A DNA stretch of 64,000 bases from positions 16,646 to 80,645 of the forward strand of contig PXUB01000043.1 in NCBI GenBank assembly GCA_003009755.1, in the 5' to 3' direction. The stretch is from Thermoplasmatales archaeon SW_10_69_26 (GTDB lineage: Archaea > Thermoplasmatota > SW-10-69-26). A program made the position numbers and the translations under genes. Below the pieces are notes generated by a model that saw only the letters and a list, made by a program, of their open reading frames with translations, searched no databases and had not been told where the DNA came from. The first letter of the stretch is position 1. Each line of letters opens with the position of its first letter. Below, piece after piece: positions 15,333-24,367 of the stretch.

Positions 15333-16050
15333 GGACGCGTGGACGGTCCGACCTCTCGCGTTGGTTGGTCCCCGCGGCGGGTTCGCCCGCCGGAGAGCGC
15401 GCTCGCGAGGGTGCGCGATGGGGCCAGGCGGGATCGGCTCACAGCCGATACCGTCGGACGGTGGAGCCCCGGTTCGCCGGGCGTGCCGCTGGCCACCCGG
15501 ACACATCCGTGTCCGCGGGCTACCCGTCAGGGTCCGGGCGTCGCAGGCGCCCTCAAGCCCGCACGCGAAGAACGGCGTGTCGATCGAGGCGTGCGCTCCC
15601 GCGCGCGTCGAGAGAGCACGTGCGGAGGGCCGTGAAGCAAGGCCCCGGTTCGCCGGGGCAAGGAGGTGTGCCGAAACGGCGAACCTCTCGAGCTGACCGG
15701 CCGGTCTTCGGCGTGCGAACCGGGAAGGGCTCGCGCCCGTTCCGGGTGCCCGCCTCTTGGGTGGGCGAGGCGTGGTGAGCTTCGCGCTGGCCACGCAACA
15801 AGGGCCGCAAGGCCCGCGGGCCGACCGGAGATCGGTCGTTCCGTGGCACGCACCCGCATCTGCCTGACACCGAGCGATCGGTGCTCCTGCGGGTCGACCG
15901 TGCAGCCGCCCGGGTCTGTCCCGCTTCGCGGGAAGGGGCCCGAAGGCAGCGGTCCCGTGGCCGCCTTCGATGGTCGCGGAGACGTTCGGAGAGGAGTCCG
16001 AGCGGGTCAAGCCCGCTCCCGCCACGCGTCCGCGCGGTGCGGCTTTTCCT
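15333..16050 (+). ncRNA. Candidate large structured non-coding RNA, about 700 nt
   Basis: No frame here has the acidic composition of the real proteins. GGACGCGTGG (15333-15342) is perfectly complementary to CCACGCGTCC (16022-16031) and would close the molecule. Inside are tetraloop hairpins: GGCGGG-TTCG-CCCGCC (about 15376-15391), CCCGG-TTCG-CCGGG (about 15468-15481), GCCCCGG-TTCG-CCGGGGC (15642-15659), GGGCC-GCAA-GGCCC (15802-15815), and CACCGA-GCGA-TCGGTG (15868-15883) nested within ACCCGCA/TGCGGGT (15852-15858 with 15888-15894). A pyrimidine-rich tract (CTTTTCCTCCCC, from 16043) could end it. RNase P and SRP core sequences were not seen. A local hairpin at 15319-15344 competes with the terminal helix. 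Confidence 0.7.
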
Positions 16051-16799
16051 CCCCACCTCTGCTCCCTCAGGGACTCCCGCCGCGAGGGCCTTCGGCTCGC
16101 CCGGTGGGAGGCCCTCGCTCGGTCCGTCCCTTCGGTCGCAGAGGTTCGTCGGCCTCGGCGAAGGGGGATGGGGGGTGTCGGTCTGCATCGAGGTACCGCA
16201 AGGGCGGGGTTCTGTAGCTGTCTCAGCCAGACGGAGTCTATTTGATCTTCAAGGCCTCTACGGCTATATCCGGCCCCTTCATCGCTTCAGCCGTCACGAT
16301 CGCTTCGAGCGACAAAAGTCCGTGGTGGAGGGCCTTGTTGTCGCTAGTTCCTCTCCCAACTGAGACACGTTTAGAACCTCGCCCCAGGGGTACCTCTGCT
16401 TCGAGCTCCTTGCCAGCGGCGAACCTGACGCCGGGCCCTTCGGCCGGCGCCTGAAGGGGCGCTTGCCTCGGTCCGCCCCCTCGGTCGTCGATGTTCGTCG
16501 CAGCGCTATCTCGCCTGACGGGTTCCGGCGTGGCGTCGCTCTCGACGATCGAGGACCCTTAGCCGTAGTGGGTCCCGGCCGGCAGGGTCACCTGGACCGA
16601 GTTCGCGGTGTCTTGACGGTTGCTCGTCTCCGATGCGACCTGATGCCCGAAACGTATTTGTATCACATATCGACCGCTGTCTCGTAGACGATGATTGCTG
16701 CGGGGAGACCCGCGGTGATCTTCTTTCGCCGACCGTCATCAACCAGCTCAGATCATCGCTCGCGCGAGCGTTAGCCTGATCTTCCTGCGCCCCGAGGCC
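16051..16799. other. Gene-poor stretch; possible decayed frame on the minus strand
   Basis: Hairpin-rich sequence continues to about 16150. From about 16570 down to 16238 the minus strand has one open frame without a usable start. It ends in a protein-like, charged sequence (LLSLEAIVTAEAMKGPDI, then AVEALKIK and TAG at 16238-16240). Upstream of a TAA, the same frame reads SVQVTLPAGTHYG. This looks like a remnant gene, but I recognise no family. A possible minus-strand TATA box (GATACAAAT) lies near 16660. Confidence 0.3.
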
Positions 16800-18095
16800 C
16801 TAGCGGCCGGCGACGCGCGGACCCTCGGCTTGCGCGTCGTCGAGCACCTCGGCGATCTCGGCCTCGGCGTGGGCCGGCGTTCCCCCAGTCACGCGAGCCT
16901 CGACGCGGGTCCCGATGGGGAGCTGTTCGGGCAACACCACCGGATCGTAGGCGCCGGTCCGGGCCTGCGAGGTCCCCTCGACCACGTGCTCGACGACGGT
17001 GGCCTCCACCGTCTGACCCGCCAGGCGGCTGCGGTGGGCCCTCTGCAGGCGGTCGCGGACCTCGCTCAGTTCGCGCGATCGATCCTTCACGAGCCCGCCG
17101 TCCAGCTGGTCGAGCTCGGCGGCCGGCGTGCCGGGCCGCGGGCTGAACCTCGTGACGTTCACGTGACCGGGCCAGGTCCCTTCGAGCAGATCCACGGTGG
17201 CTCGATGGTCGGCCTCGGTCTCGGTCGGGTACCCCACGATCACGTCGGTCGCGATCGTGACCTCGCCGAGCACCTCGCGCGCCCGCTCGCACACGTGCTC
17301 GAAGTCCTCGACCGAGTGCTCGCGGTCCATCGCGTCCAGCACGTCGTCCGAGCCGGACTGCACCGGGACGTGCAGGAAGTTGTACACGTTGGGGTGGTCC
17401 ATCGCCTCGAGCAGGTCGTCGAGGAACGGGATGCCGAGGAACGGATTCAGCATGCCGATCCGGATGCGGGCCCGGTCGGGCACCTCGCGCACGGCCTCGA
17501 CGAGATCGGCCAGGTTGTGGCCGCGGTCCTGCCCGTAGGCGCCGGTGTCCATGCTCGTCAGCCGGATCTCGGTGGCGCCCCGGTCGACGGCGTCCTGGAC
17601 CGCGTCCTGGATCGACTCGATCGGGTAGGAGCGCAGGCCGGGCCGGGCGAGCTTCGTGATGCAGAACGTGCAGTTGCCCAGACATCCGTCGTTGATGACG
17701 ATCGTGGCGATGCCGTCCTCCAGCGTGCGCGGCAGGCCCGCCTTGTCGACGGGCGCGGGCGTGAACCGCCCCTCCTCGAGCAGCGGAACGAGCTGGTCGA
17801 GGTTCGAGGGCGGCAGCACGAGCGCGTGCGGGGCGATCTCGTGCACCTTGCCGGGTTGGGCGCTGGCCATGCAGCCGGACACGACGAGCGTGTCCACCTG
17901 CTCGTCCAAGGCTTGGATGCGTTCGACCATGCGGCGCTGGGTCTTGTCCACGACGGTGCAGGTGACGAGCACGGCTGCGTCGGCCCGAGCCGGCTCCTCG
18001 ACGAGCTCGTGACCGGCCCGACGGGCCAGAGCCTCCATCGTGGAGCCCTCGGCCTGCGTCGTCGCGCAGCCGTACACCTCGACGTGGACGCGCAC
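16800..18095 (-). CDS. MiaB-like tRNA methylthiotransferase (MtaB/CDKAL1 type)
   Basis: A radical-SAM enzyme that adds a methylthio group to threonylcarbamoyladenosine at tRNA position 37. The N-terminal UPF0004 domain supplies the auxiliary cluster cysteines (EVYGCATTQAEG, VTCTVVDKTQ, VSGCMAS). The radical-SAM motif CxxxCxxC is in DGCLGNCTFCITKLARPG (about residue 137). The C-terminal TRAM domain (about residues 355-415) would bind tRNA. At 431 residues it is a normal size. The GTG start at 18095 follows a GGAGG sequence. MtaB/CDKAL1 is more likely than MiaB because archaea use t6A. Confidence 0.9.
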   Translation of the reverse strand: MRVHVEVYGCATTQAEGSTMEALARRAGHELVEEPARADAAVLVTCTVVDKTQRRMVERIQALDEQVDTLVVSGCMASAQPGKVHEIAPHALVLPPSNLDQLVPLLEEGRFTPAPVDKAGLPRTLEDGIATIVINDGCLGNCTFCITKLARPGLRSYPIESIQDAVQDAVDRGATEIRLTSMDTGAYGQDRGHNLADLVEAVREVPDRARIRIGMLNPFLGIPFLDDLLEAMDHPNVYNFLHVPVQSGSDDVLDAMDREHSVEDFEHVCERAREVLGEVTIATDVIVGYPTETEADHRATVDLLEGTWPGHVNVTRFSPRPGTPAAELDQLDGGLVKDRSRELSEVRDRLQRAHRSRLAGQTVEATVVEHVVEGTSQARTGAYDPVVLPEQLPIGTRVEARVTGGTPAHAEAEIAEVLDDAQAEGPRVAGR

Positions 18096-18279
18096 GCCTC
18101 CTCCAGCCCGGTCGCCGGCTTGAACCCTTGGCCTTGCAACGTCGGTTGGGCGAACCGTTTAACCGTCCTCCAGCGTATCCCGCGAGTGGGAGGACCACCG
18201 TGGGAGGAAACCTGCCCCGACCCGAGGCCGCCCGACGATCGATGCAGCAAGCCATCCACCGCCCGCCGGAGGTTCGGCG

Positions 18280-20541
18280 ATGAAGACCCGCAGCCTCGTC
18301 GTCGGGTTGGCCCTCGTGACGGCCGGGTTCACGCTGGCCGCCAACGGTGTGCAGGCCGCCGATGGCACCGGCTGCCTGACCCCGCTCGACATCAGCTTCG
18401 TGCTCGACCGGTCCGGCAGCATGTCCGGCGACCCGATCGAGACGGCCCGCGATGGCGCAAGCGAGCTCGCTCGCAGCCTGTCCGACGTCGAGCAGTCCGG
18501 GCTCGTCTCCTACTCGTCCTCCGCCACGCTCGACCAACCGCTGGGCTTCGACCACGAGGCCACCGCGACGGCGATCGAGAGCCTCACCGCCGGCGGCGGC
18601 ACGGCCACGGGCGACGCCATCGACCTCGCCCACGACGACATCCAGACCAACGCCCGCGCTGGCGTCGACGACGTGATGATCCTCCTGACGGACGGCATCA
18701 CGAACGAGGGCAGCGACCCGGTCGTCCAAGCCCAGGCGGCCAAGGACGACGGCGTCGAGATCTACGCCATCGGGCTCGGCTCGGGCATCAACACCCAGGA
18801 CCTGCAGCAGATCGCCTCCGACCCGACCGAGGAGCACTTCTTCCACCCCACGTCCACGGAGGAGCTGTTGGAGGTCTTCCAGACGTTGACCCAACGCCTG
18901 GGCCAAGCTGCGACGGGCGAGGCTCACGCCCTCCGCGGCCAGGGCTCGGCTGACAGCGGCGACCGCGTCATCGTGGACCCGGTCTCCCAGGCGAAAAGCC
19001 CGCCCGACGAGACGCGCTCGAGGGCCCAGACCGTCGTCCCCGCTGGCCCCTACACCGTCGAGATGAACCTCGTCGAGGACGCCAGCCAGGCCGATACGAG
19101 CAACGAGCGGACCAGCGCGACCTCGACGGCGCGCATCTCGTCCCTCGAGATCCGCAACGAGACGACCACGCTCGTCGCCGCCGACACGCTGCAAGCCCGT
19201 GCCCACAGCCAAGCGACGCCGGCCGGCGCCCAGACCAGCGACGACGGCACACGGCTGGCCGGGCTCGAGATTCTCGGCGAGACCGTCGAGGCGACCGTCC
19301 CCCCGAACACCGTCGTCCCCATCAGCGAGGACACCCAGATCGTCCTCAACGAGCAGATCACCGACGAGGCCGAGGACTACGCCTCCCTGCGCGTCAACCT
19401 CGTCCACCTCACCACCGAGCTGCCGGACGGCGGCTCGCTGGAGCTGGTCGTCTCCTCGGCCTACGCGGCCGCCGAGTGCGATTCGCCCCGCGCGGTCACC
19501 AGCCTCGCCGATGCCGCGGACCCGCCGATCCGCTACGAGGGCCCCGACGAGGAGACCACCTACGAGGAGGCCACCGTCAACCGCGGCGGGTGCGCCAGCA
19601 ACACCGTCGCCGTCAGCGGCAGCGGCTGCGCCGCCGGCGCGGCCGCCCTCTCGGCCTTCGGCCCCGCCGACTCCCCGCTGGGCGTGGCCGTCAGCGGCAC
19701 GGACGAGAGCCAGGCCAACACGGGCGCCGCCGTCTCCGGCTTCGGTCCCTCGAACGCCGGCGTCGGCGTCGCGATCAGCGGCACCGACTCGGCCACGGCG
19801 CCGGTCGGGGCTGCCGTCTCGGGCACCGGGCCTGCCGAGGGAGCCGCCGCCGCGTCCGGCACCGGTGACGCCGTCGGCGTGGCTGCCGTGTCCGGCACCG
19901 GCGACACGACCGGGCTCGTCCTGTTCAGCCTCACCGGCGAGTGCAACGAGATGGCCTGCTACGACGTGCAGCCGACCAACGACGCCCACGCCTGGACGCT
20001 GGCCCTCGCGGGCGACGGTTCCGCGCGGACCCACGTCGGCGCCTCCGTCGCCGGCACCGGCACCGCCTCCAACGAGATCGCGGGCGCGGCCGTCTCCGGC
20101 ACCGGGCCCGCCACGTCTCCGATCGGGGCCGCCGTCTCCGGGACGGGACCGGCCGAGGCCGGGCTCGGGGCTGCCGCCAGCGGGACGAACGACGCCTCCG
20201 GCGTCGCCGCCGTCTCCGGCACCGGGGACACCGAGGGCCTGGTCCTGTTCAGCGCCACCGGCGACTGCAGCGACCGGGACTGCTACGAGATCAACCCGAC
20301 CGGCGAGGCCGACGCCTGGACGATGGCCGTCTCCGCCACCGACCCCTCGACGGCCGCCGTCGGCGTCGCCGTGACCGGCACCGACGACGCCCGTACCGAC
20401 ACCGGGGTCGCCGCCTCCGGCACCGATAGCGCCTACGCCGGCACCGGCGTCGGTGTCAGCGGCTGCACCGGCGTCCAGTTCGACCTGATCTTGATCGGCG
20501 GATCCCAGCCCTCGCCGGTGCCCGTGTGCGCCATCCCGTGA
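18280..20541 (+). CDS. Secreted von Willebrand A protein with Ala-Ser-Gly-Thr repeats
   Basis: A 753-residue predicted surface protein. A signal peptide (about residues 1-27, ending VQAAD) is followed by a vWA domain with the metal-binding motif DRSGS (about residue 43) and TDG. A middle region is likely beta-rich. From about residue 445 there are short repeats of about 14 residues around GVAVSGT, GAAVSGTG or GVAAVSGTG. They form two larger blocks that end in nearly the same sequence (GLVLFSLTGEC... and GLVLFSATGDC...). No C-terminal membrane anchor is visible. CGTTTAACC at about 18156-18164 is a TATA candidate, implying an untranslated leader of about 90 bases with GGAGG before ATG 18280. 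Confidence 0.85.
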   Translation: MKTRSLVVGLALVTAGFTLAANGVQAADGTGCLTPLDISFVLDRSGSMSGDPIETARDGASELARSLSDVEQSGLVSYSSSATLDQPLGFDHEATATAIESLTAGGGTATGDAIDLAHDDIQTNARAGVDDVMILLTDGITNEGSDPVVQAQAAKDDGVEIYAIGLGSGINTQDLQQIASDPTEEHFFHPTSTEELLEVFQTLTQRLGQAATGEAHALRGQGSADSGDRVIVDPVSQAKSPPDETRSRAQTVVPAGPYTVEMNLVEDASQADTSNERTSATSTARISSLEIRNETTTLVAADTLQARAHSQATPAGAQTSDDGTRLAGLEILGETVEATVPPNTVVPISEDTQIVLNEQITDEAEDYASLRVNLVHLTTELPDGGSLELVVSSAYAAAECDSPRAVTSLADAADPPIRYEGPDEETTYEEATVNRGGCASNTVAVSGSGCAAGAAALSAFGPADSPLGVAVSGTDESQANTGAAVSGFGPSNAGVGVAISGTDSATAPVGAAVSGTGPAEGAAAASGTGDAVGVAAVSGTGDTTGLVLFSLTGECNEMACYDVQPTNDAHAWTLALAGDGSARTHVGASVAGTGTASNEIAGAAVSGTGPATSPIGAAVSGTGPAEAGLGAAASGTNDASGVAAVSGTGDTEGLVLFSATGDCSDRDCYEINPTGEADAWTMAVSATDPSTAAVGVAVTGTDDARTDTGVAASGTDSAYAGTGVGVSGCTGVQFDLILIGGSQPSPVPVCAIP

Positions 20542-20588
20542 TGTCGGACCCGCAACCTTGATGCCGGCGGGCCCGCCAACGGCCTCCC

Positions 20589-21635
20589 GTGGACGCCCAG
20601 GCCTGGCTCGAGGACAACGCCCGGTTCCCCGTCCCCGACGGCGAGTTCGCCTGCCGGGAAGGCTGCGGCTTCTGCTGCACCTACCCGCCCAAGGTCGACG
20701 ACGATCGCCTGGCCGCGATCGAGGCGGCCCGCGGCGACACGCCGACCGGGACCGACGCCCACGGCAACACGCGCCTCGCACTGCAAGGCGGATGCGGGGG
20801 CTGCGTCCTCCTCCAGGATCGCCGATGCCAAGCCCACGAGAACCGCCCCGACCACTGCCGGTTCTTCCCCTTCCACATCTACTTCGGTCGCGAGGTGGTC
20901 GTCGTCGCCGACCGCGTGTGCCCGGGCATCGCTCCCGACGACGCCGACCGAGGCCCCCACGAGCCCGCCTCGCGGTACCCCGCCTGGGAGCAACCGCGCG
21001 AGATCGAGGCCGCCGGCAGGGACGTGCTCACCGCCGCCGACCCCGAGGAGCTCGAGGGCCGAGCCCGCCAGGCTCGCGAAGCCCACGAGGCCGTCGAGGC
21101 GCAGGCCCGCTGGGCCGACGACTGGCGCGAGCCGGCCCACGCGGTCGAGGACCACCTCGAGACCGCCGAGGCCACCCCCCGCGCCTGGCAGCTGGCGACC
21201 GAGGCCTTCCAGGCCCGCGAGCTGGCTCACCTGCCCACGACCGTGATCCCGGGCAAGCAGGGCTTCGAGTGGCGGGCTTGGCGCATCGCCGAGGAGCGGC
21301 TGCACCGCCTACGTTTCGACGAGGCCGGTCGCACGAAGCTCGTCGGCACCGCGCCTGTGCCCGAGGCGCCCGAGGACGACCTCGCGCCGGTCGTGGCCGA
21401 GACGCTGGCGGCGCTGGCCGAGCTGGAACCGTTCGTCGGCGCCTGCATGCACCACGTCGAGCAGGGCCGCTCGATGGACGAGGCGGTCCAACGGCGACTG
21501 GCCGACGTCGCCGCCGGGCTCAGCCTGCACGCCGACCTGCTCCGGGCCGAAGATCTGCCCGTCACGACGGCCTGGCTGCGCTCCGTCTACGAGCCGGAGT
21601 TCTTCACGCTCGAGACCCTGGGCGAGTGGCTCTAG
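20589..21635 (+). CDS. YkgJ-family protein, putative metal or Fe-S binding
   Basis: A soluble 348-residue protein whose N-terminal part has the YkgJ/UPF0153 cysteine pattern: CREGCGFCCTYPP, GGCGGCVLLQDRRC, and HCRFFPF, followed by VCPG. These cysteines are thought to chelate zinc or iron, or hold a cluster. The C-terminal 200 residues are helical and acidic, with no recognised domain. GTG 20589 is preceded by a CAACCTTGATG box at the common promoter distance. Its 3' end converges with, and slightly overlaps, the HIT gene. Confidence 0.75.
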   Translation: MDAQAWLEDNARFPVPDGEFACREGCGFCCTYPPKVDDDRLAAIEAARGDTPTGTDAHGNTRLALQGGCGGCVLLQDRRCQAHENRPDHCRFFPFHIYFGREVVVVADRVCPGIAPDDADRGPHEPASRYPAWEQPREIEAAGRDVLTAADPEELEGRARQAREAHEAVEAQARWADDWREPAHAVEDHLETAEATPRAWQLATEAFQARELAHLPTTVIPGKQGFEWRAWRIAEERLHRLRFDEAGRTKLVGTAPVPEAPEDDLAPVVAETLAALAELEPFVGACMHHVEQGRSMDEAVQRRLADVAAGLSLHADLLRAEDLPVTTAWLRSVYEPEFFTLETLGEWL

Positions 21636-22066
21636 GCTCGGGCGGCCTGCAGCTCGGCGCGCACGGACTGCGCGAGGCCCGCCTCGTCGACCTCGACCTC
21701 GCCTTGCGCTTGGAACAGCGCGTGGATCGGACCGTGGCGGTCGCTGTCCCATCGTGGCACGATGTGCAGGTGGGCGTGGGGAACCTCCTGGCCGGCGGCC
21801 GAGCCCTCGTTCCACGCCATCGTGGCCCCGTCGGCGCCCACCGCCTCCTGCACGGCGCCGGCGATCTCGGGCACCGGCCGGAAGTAGCGGCCCGCCAGAT
21901 CGGGGTCCAGATCCGAGACGCGCTCGACGTGCTCGCGCGGGACGACGAGCGTGTGGCCCTCCGCGAGCGGGTTCGCGTCGAGGAAGGCGACCACGTCCTC
22001 GTCCTCGTAGACCCGCTCGGCCGGGATCTCGCCCTCGATGATCTTGCAGAAGATGCACTCCGACAT
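21632..22066 (-). CDS. HIT-family nucleotide hydrolase
   Basis: A 144-residue histidine-triad protein, likely a hydrolase of nucleoside phosphoramidates or dinucleoside polyphosphates. It begins MSECIFCKIIEGEIPAERV with the CxxC zinc pair typical of HIT proteins and ends its core with HAHLHIVPR, matching the H-x-H-x-H-x-x signature. I use ATG 22066. The longer frame to 22117 runs across the divergent promoter region. CTATAAG at 22096-22102 lies between this gene and the divergent membrane protein gene. Confidence 0.92.
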   Translation of the reverse strand: MSECIFCKIIEGEIPAERVYEDEDVVAFLDANPLAEGHTLVVPREHVERVSDLDPDLAGRYFRPVPEIAGAVQEAVGADGATMAWNEGSAAGQEVPHAHLHIVPRWDSDRHGPIHALFQAQGEVEVDEAGLAQSVRAELQAARA

Positions 22067-22094
22067 GGTCGCGTGGCCAACAACTGCCCCCCAA

Positions 22095-22104
22095 CCTATA
22101 AGCC
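22095..22104 (+). promoter_or_regulatory. TATA box (CCTATAAGCC) in the divergent HIT / membrane protein promoter
   Basis: CTATAAG at 22096-22102 is centred 27 bases before GTG 22126, fitting a leaderless transcript. Because TATAA is nearly symmetric and lies about 32 bases from the divergent ATG 22066, one box may serve both directions. Confidence 0.6.
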
Positions 22105-22125
22105 GTCGGTGGACCACCGTCGACC

Positions 22126-23007
22126 GTGGCCCGAGGCTGGCTTCCCGCGGCCTCCACCCTGGCGGTGCGAGGTCTGCTCGTCCTGGCCGGCGCCCTCGTC
22201 GTCGCCACCGGCGCCTACGCCGTCTTCCACCTGGCGCCCGCCAGCCTCGACCCCGAACCGGGCCAGACGCAGGCGGTCACCGAACGCGTCGCGTACTGGA
22301 CCCCCGAGGACGGCCACCAGCAGATCCTGCGCCCCCGCACCGATCACGTCCGCCAGGACGCGGATGGGCTCGAGCTCGTCCGTCGGTTGCAGGGGACCCA
22401 TTCCCCACGCGGCGGCCAGTTCCAGGTCGATCTCGGCGACCGCTGGCGGCTGGCCGAGGAACCGGCCGCTTACGCCGCGTTCCCGCCCACACCGGTCTGG
22501 GAGGAACCGCCGGAGACCGTGCACGTCGGCGTCCCCTGGCAGACCGAGGACGGCAAGCGGATCGGCGGCTTCGACGACTTCCAGCGGCTGCACGAGACCG
22601 AACGCGACGGGCTCGCCCTCGTCAAGTACGAGGCTCGCGAACCCAGCCAGTTCCTCGTCGACGGCGACCAGGTCTGGTTCCGCACCGCCGTGCGGACGGC
22701 CCTCGTCGAGCCCGTCACCGGGACCGTCGTCGACTACCACGACGAGGAGACCCTGTGGACGGCGCCGCTCGAGGGGCCCGACATCGTGCACGAGATCCAG
22801 CCTCCGCGCGAGAACCGTGAGAAGGTCTGGGAGGCGACCGTGGAGCCGACGCCCGCCTCCCAGCAGCAGCGCGTCGAGCAGGCCGAGCAAACGCGCGAGG
22901 ACCACCTCGAGCACGTGCTCGCGCTCGCGGTGCCCGCGCTCCTGGCAGGCGAGCTGTTGATGGGTGCAGGCATCACCGGCCGGCCCAAGCGTTGGCTGAG
23001 CCGGTGA
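22126..23007 (+). CDS. Membrane-anchored extracytoplasmic protein, DUF3068/PorA-like
   Basis: A 293-residue protein with a membrane helix at each end (about residues 14-34 and 263-283) and a soluble, probably external, beta-rich middle. The layout, the early 'YWTP' segment and the threonine/tryptophan-rich middle resemble DUF3068 (PorA family) proteins, known mainly from actinobacteria. This assignment rests on architecture only. A short coiled, Gln/Glu-rich stretch precedes the last helix. Function unknown. Transcribed from a clear TATA box shared with or next to that of the HIT gene. Confidence 0.65.
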   Translation: MARGWLPAASTLAVRGLLVLAGALVVATGAYAVFHLAPASLDPEPGQTQAVTERVAYWTPEDGHQQILRPRTDHVRQDADGLELVRRLQGTHSPRGGQFQVDLGDRWRLAEEPAAYAAFPPTPVWEEPPETVHVGVPWQTEDGKRIGGFDDFQRLHETERDGLALVKYEAREPSQFLVDGDQVWFRTAVRTALVEPVTGTVVDYHDEETLWTAPLEGPDIVHEIQPPRENREKVWEATVEPTPASQQQRVEQAEQTREDHLEHVLALAVPALLAGELLMGAGITGRPKRWLSR

Positions 23008-23144
23008 GGACACCGACGATCGTCCCCCGCCACCAGGTCGGCCCTTGGCCGAGATAGGCTCTATGACGGAGAGGAAGCCTTGCACCGAGTTGTCCCTCAT
23101 CCGCTTTCTATGGGGGCCGGTGAGCCAGGGTTCGGGGAGAAACC

Positions 23145-24278
23145 ATGCGCGATGGAACAACCACGGCAACGAAGATGCAAGCCCTGGTGGTCGGGCTGAT
23201 CACAATGTTCGGGCTGGCCCCGATCGCCAGTGCGGGCGCGAGCACCGCCGACGACGCCGCCGTCTCGCAGGGCGCGGACGAACCGGCCGAGGTAGGCGCC
23301 CAGCCGATGGACGGCGACGGCGAGGAACGCGAGAACGTGACGATCCGCGTGATGAAGCACGTCTGCACGCCGTCCGTGCAGAACATCGACGACTTCGAGA
23401 GCGTCGACCCGAACGGCGACGGTCAGACGACGTTCGCCGACAAGGTCCTGGCCTGTCCGACCGTCGTGCAGCCGGGCGACGAGTACGTCGACGGCGCCGT
23501 CTCGTTCGACGACAAGCACGAGATGCAGTTCGAGATCGAGGACGAGAACGGTGACGTGCACACGATCGAGGACGCGACCTTCCAGCAGCAGCAGGTCTGT
23601 GAGAGCGAGGACGCCAGCGAGGACGAGGACGCCGCCACCGCCGCCCTCGGCGCCGACGTGAGCGGTGACGGCGACCAAGACGACTGCCTGGACACCTCGC
23701 TGTACGTCTACGAAGGCGTCGCCGACGGGGAGGTCACCGTGACCGAGACCCAGACCCCCGGCCTGACCGAGCCGGGCGCCCTGGAGTTCACGCCCCAGGC
23801 GCTGAACCCGAACAACGACGCCGACACGCTGCTCGAGGAGGAGAACGAGGTCTTCGCCGACGACAACATGGTCGAGCTGCGGACGACGGAGGACGACAAC
23901 GGGGCCATCACCCTGCACCTCTACAACTTCGCCGTCTGCCCGACCGTGACCGCCACCGCCAACGATGGCCCGACCAACCGCCTGTCGTGGAGCGCCGTCG
24001 ACGAGGCGGACAGCTACCACGTCTATCGGGCCACCGCGGACGGTGAGATGGAGCAGATCGCCACCGTCGACGGTAACACCACGACCTTCGACGACGGCGA
24101 CGTCGAGGAGGACGTGACGTACCGCTACCAGGTCACCGCGATGGTGGACGGCGAGGAGACCGAGGCCTGCAACACGGCCGAGGTCACCGCGATCCCGGTG
24201 TTCTCCAGCGGCGCCGCCGTCGCGTCCGCTGCCGTGCTCGGGATCGGCGTCTACGCGGCCACGCGCCGCACGAGCTGA
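23145..24278 (+). CDS. Surface protein with FN3-like domain and C-terminal membrane sorting segment
   Basis: A very acidic 377-residue protein. A signal peptide (about residues 12-30, ending PIASAG) is followed by a region with Cys residues and a DPNGDGQTTFADK EF-hand-like loop that may bind calcium, then an FN3-like domain (about residues 265-350: LSWSAVDEADSYHVYR, then FDDGDVEEDVTYRYQVTA). It ends in PVFSSG, a hydrophobic helix and RRTS, the shape of an archaeosortase-type sorting signal or simple membrane anchor. GCTTTCTATGGG near 23102-23113 may be its promoter, with a short leader before ATG 23145. Role unknown, probably cell envelope. Confidence 0.75.
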   Translation: MRDGTTTATKMQALVVGLITMFGLAPIASAGASTADDAAVSQGADEPAEVGAQPMDGDGEERENVTIRVMKHVCTPSVQNIDDFESVDPNGDGQTTFADKVLACPTVVQPGDEYVDGAVSFDDKHEMQFEIEDENGDVHTIEDATFQQQQVCESEDASEDEDAATAALGADVSGDGDQDDCLDTSLYVYEGVADGEVTVTETQTPGLTEPGALEFTPQALNPNNDADTLLEEENEVFADDNMVELRTTEDDNGAITLHLYNFAVCPTVTATANDGPTNRLSWSAVDEADSYHVYRATADGEMEQIATVDGNTTTFDDGDVEEDVTYRYQVTAMVDGEETEACNTAEVTAIPVFSSGAAVASAAVLGIGVYAATRRTS

Positions 24279-24297
24279 CCGGCGCCGCTCGGCCCGC

Positions 24298-24348
24298 CTA
24301 GGGGCCTCCGCACCGCTGCGGGGGCCTCCTTGCTTCTTCCTTTCTCCA
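24298..24348 (+). terminator. Hairpin and pyrimidine tract after the surface protein gene
   Basis: GGGGCCTCCGC and GCGGGGGCCTCC form a GC-rich inverted arrangement followed by TTGCTTCTTCCTTTCTCC, a likely archaeal T-rich termination region. Confidence 0.55.
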
Positions 24349-24367
24349 GCCTCCCACGGCTGTCTCG

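Noticed and set aside
15114..16025. A 303-codon minus-strand frame and several plus-strand frames across the candidate RNA
   Set aside because: They are Arg/Pro/Ala/Gly-rich and not acidic like the real proteins here, have no motifs, and cross perfect hairpins.
15333..16050. RNase P RNA, SRP RNA, rRNA or tRNA
   Set aside because: The conserved core sequences that I know for these (GGAGGAAAGUCC-type P4, GGAAG...GCAGC SRP loop, rRNA blocks, T-loop GTTCGAATC) are not visible on either strand.
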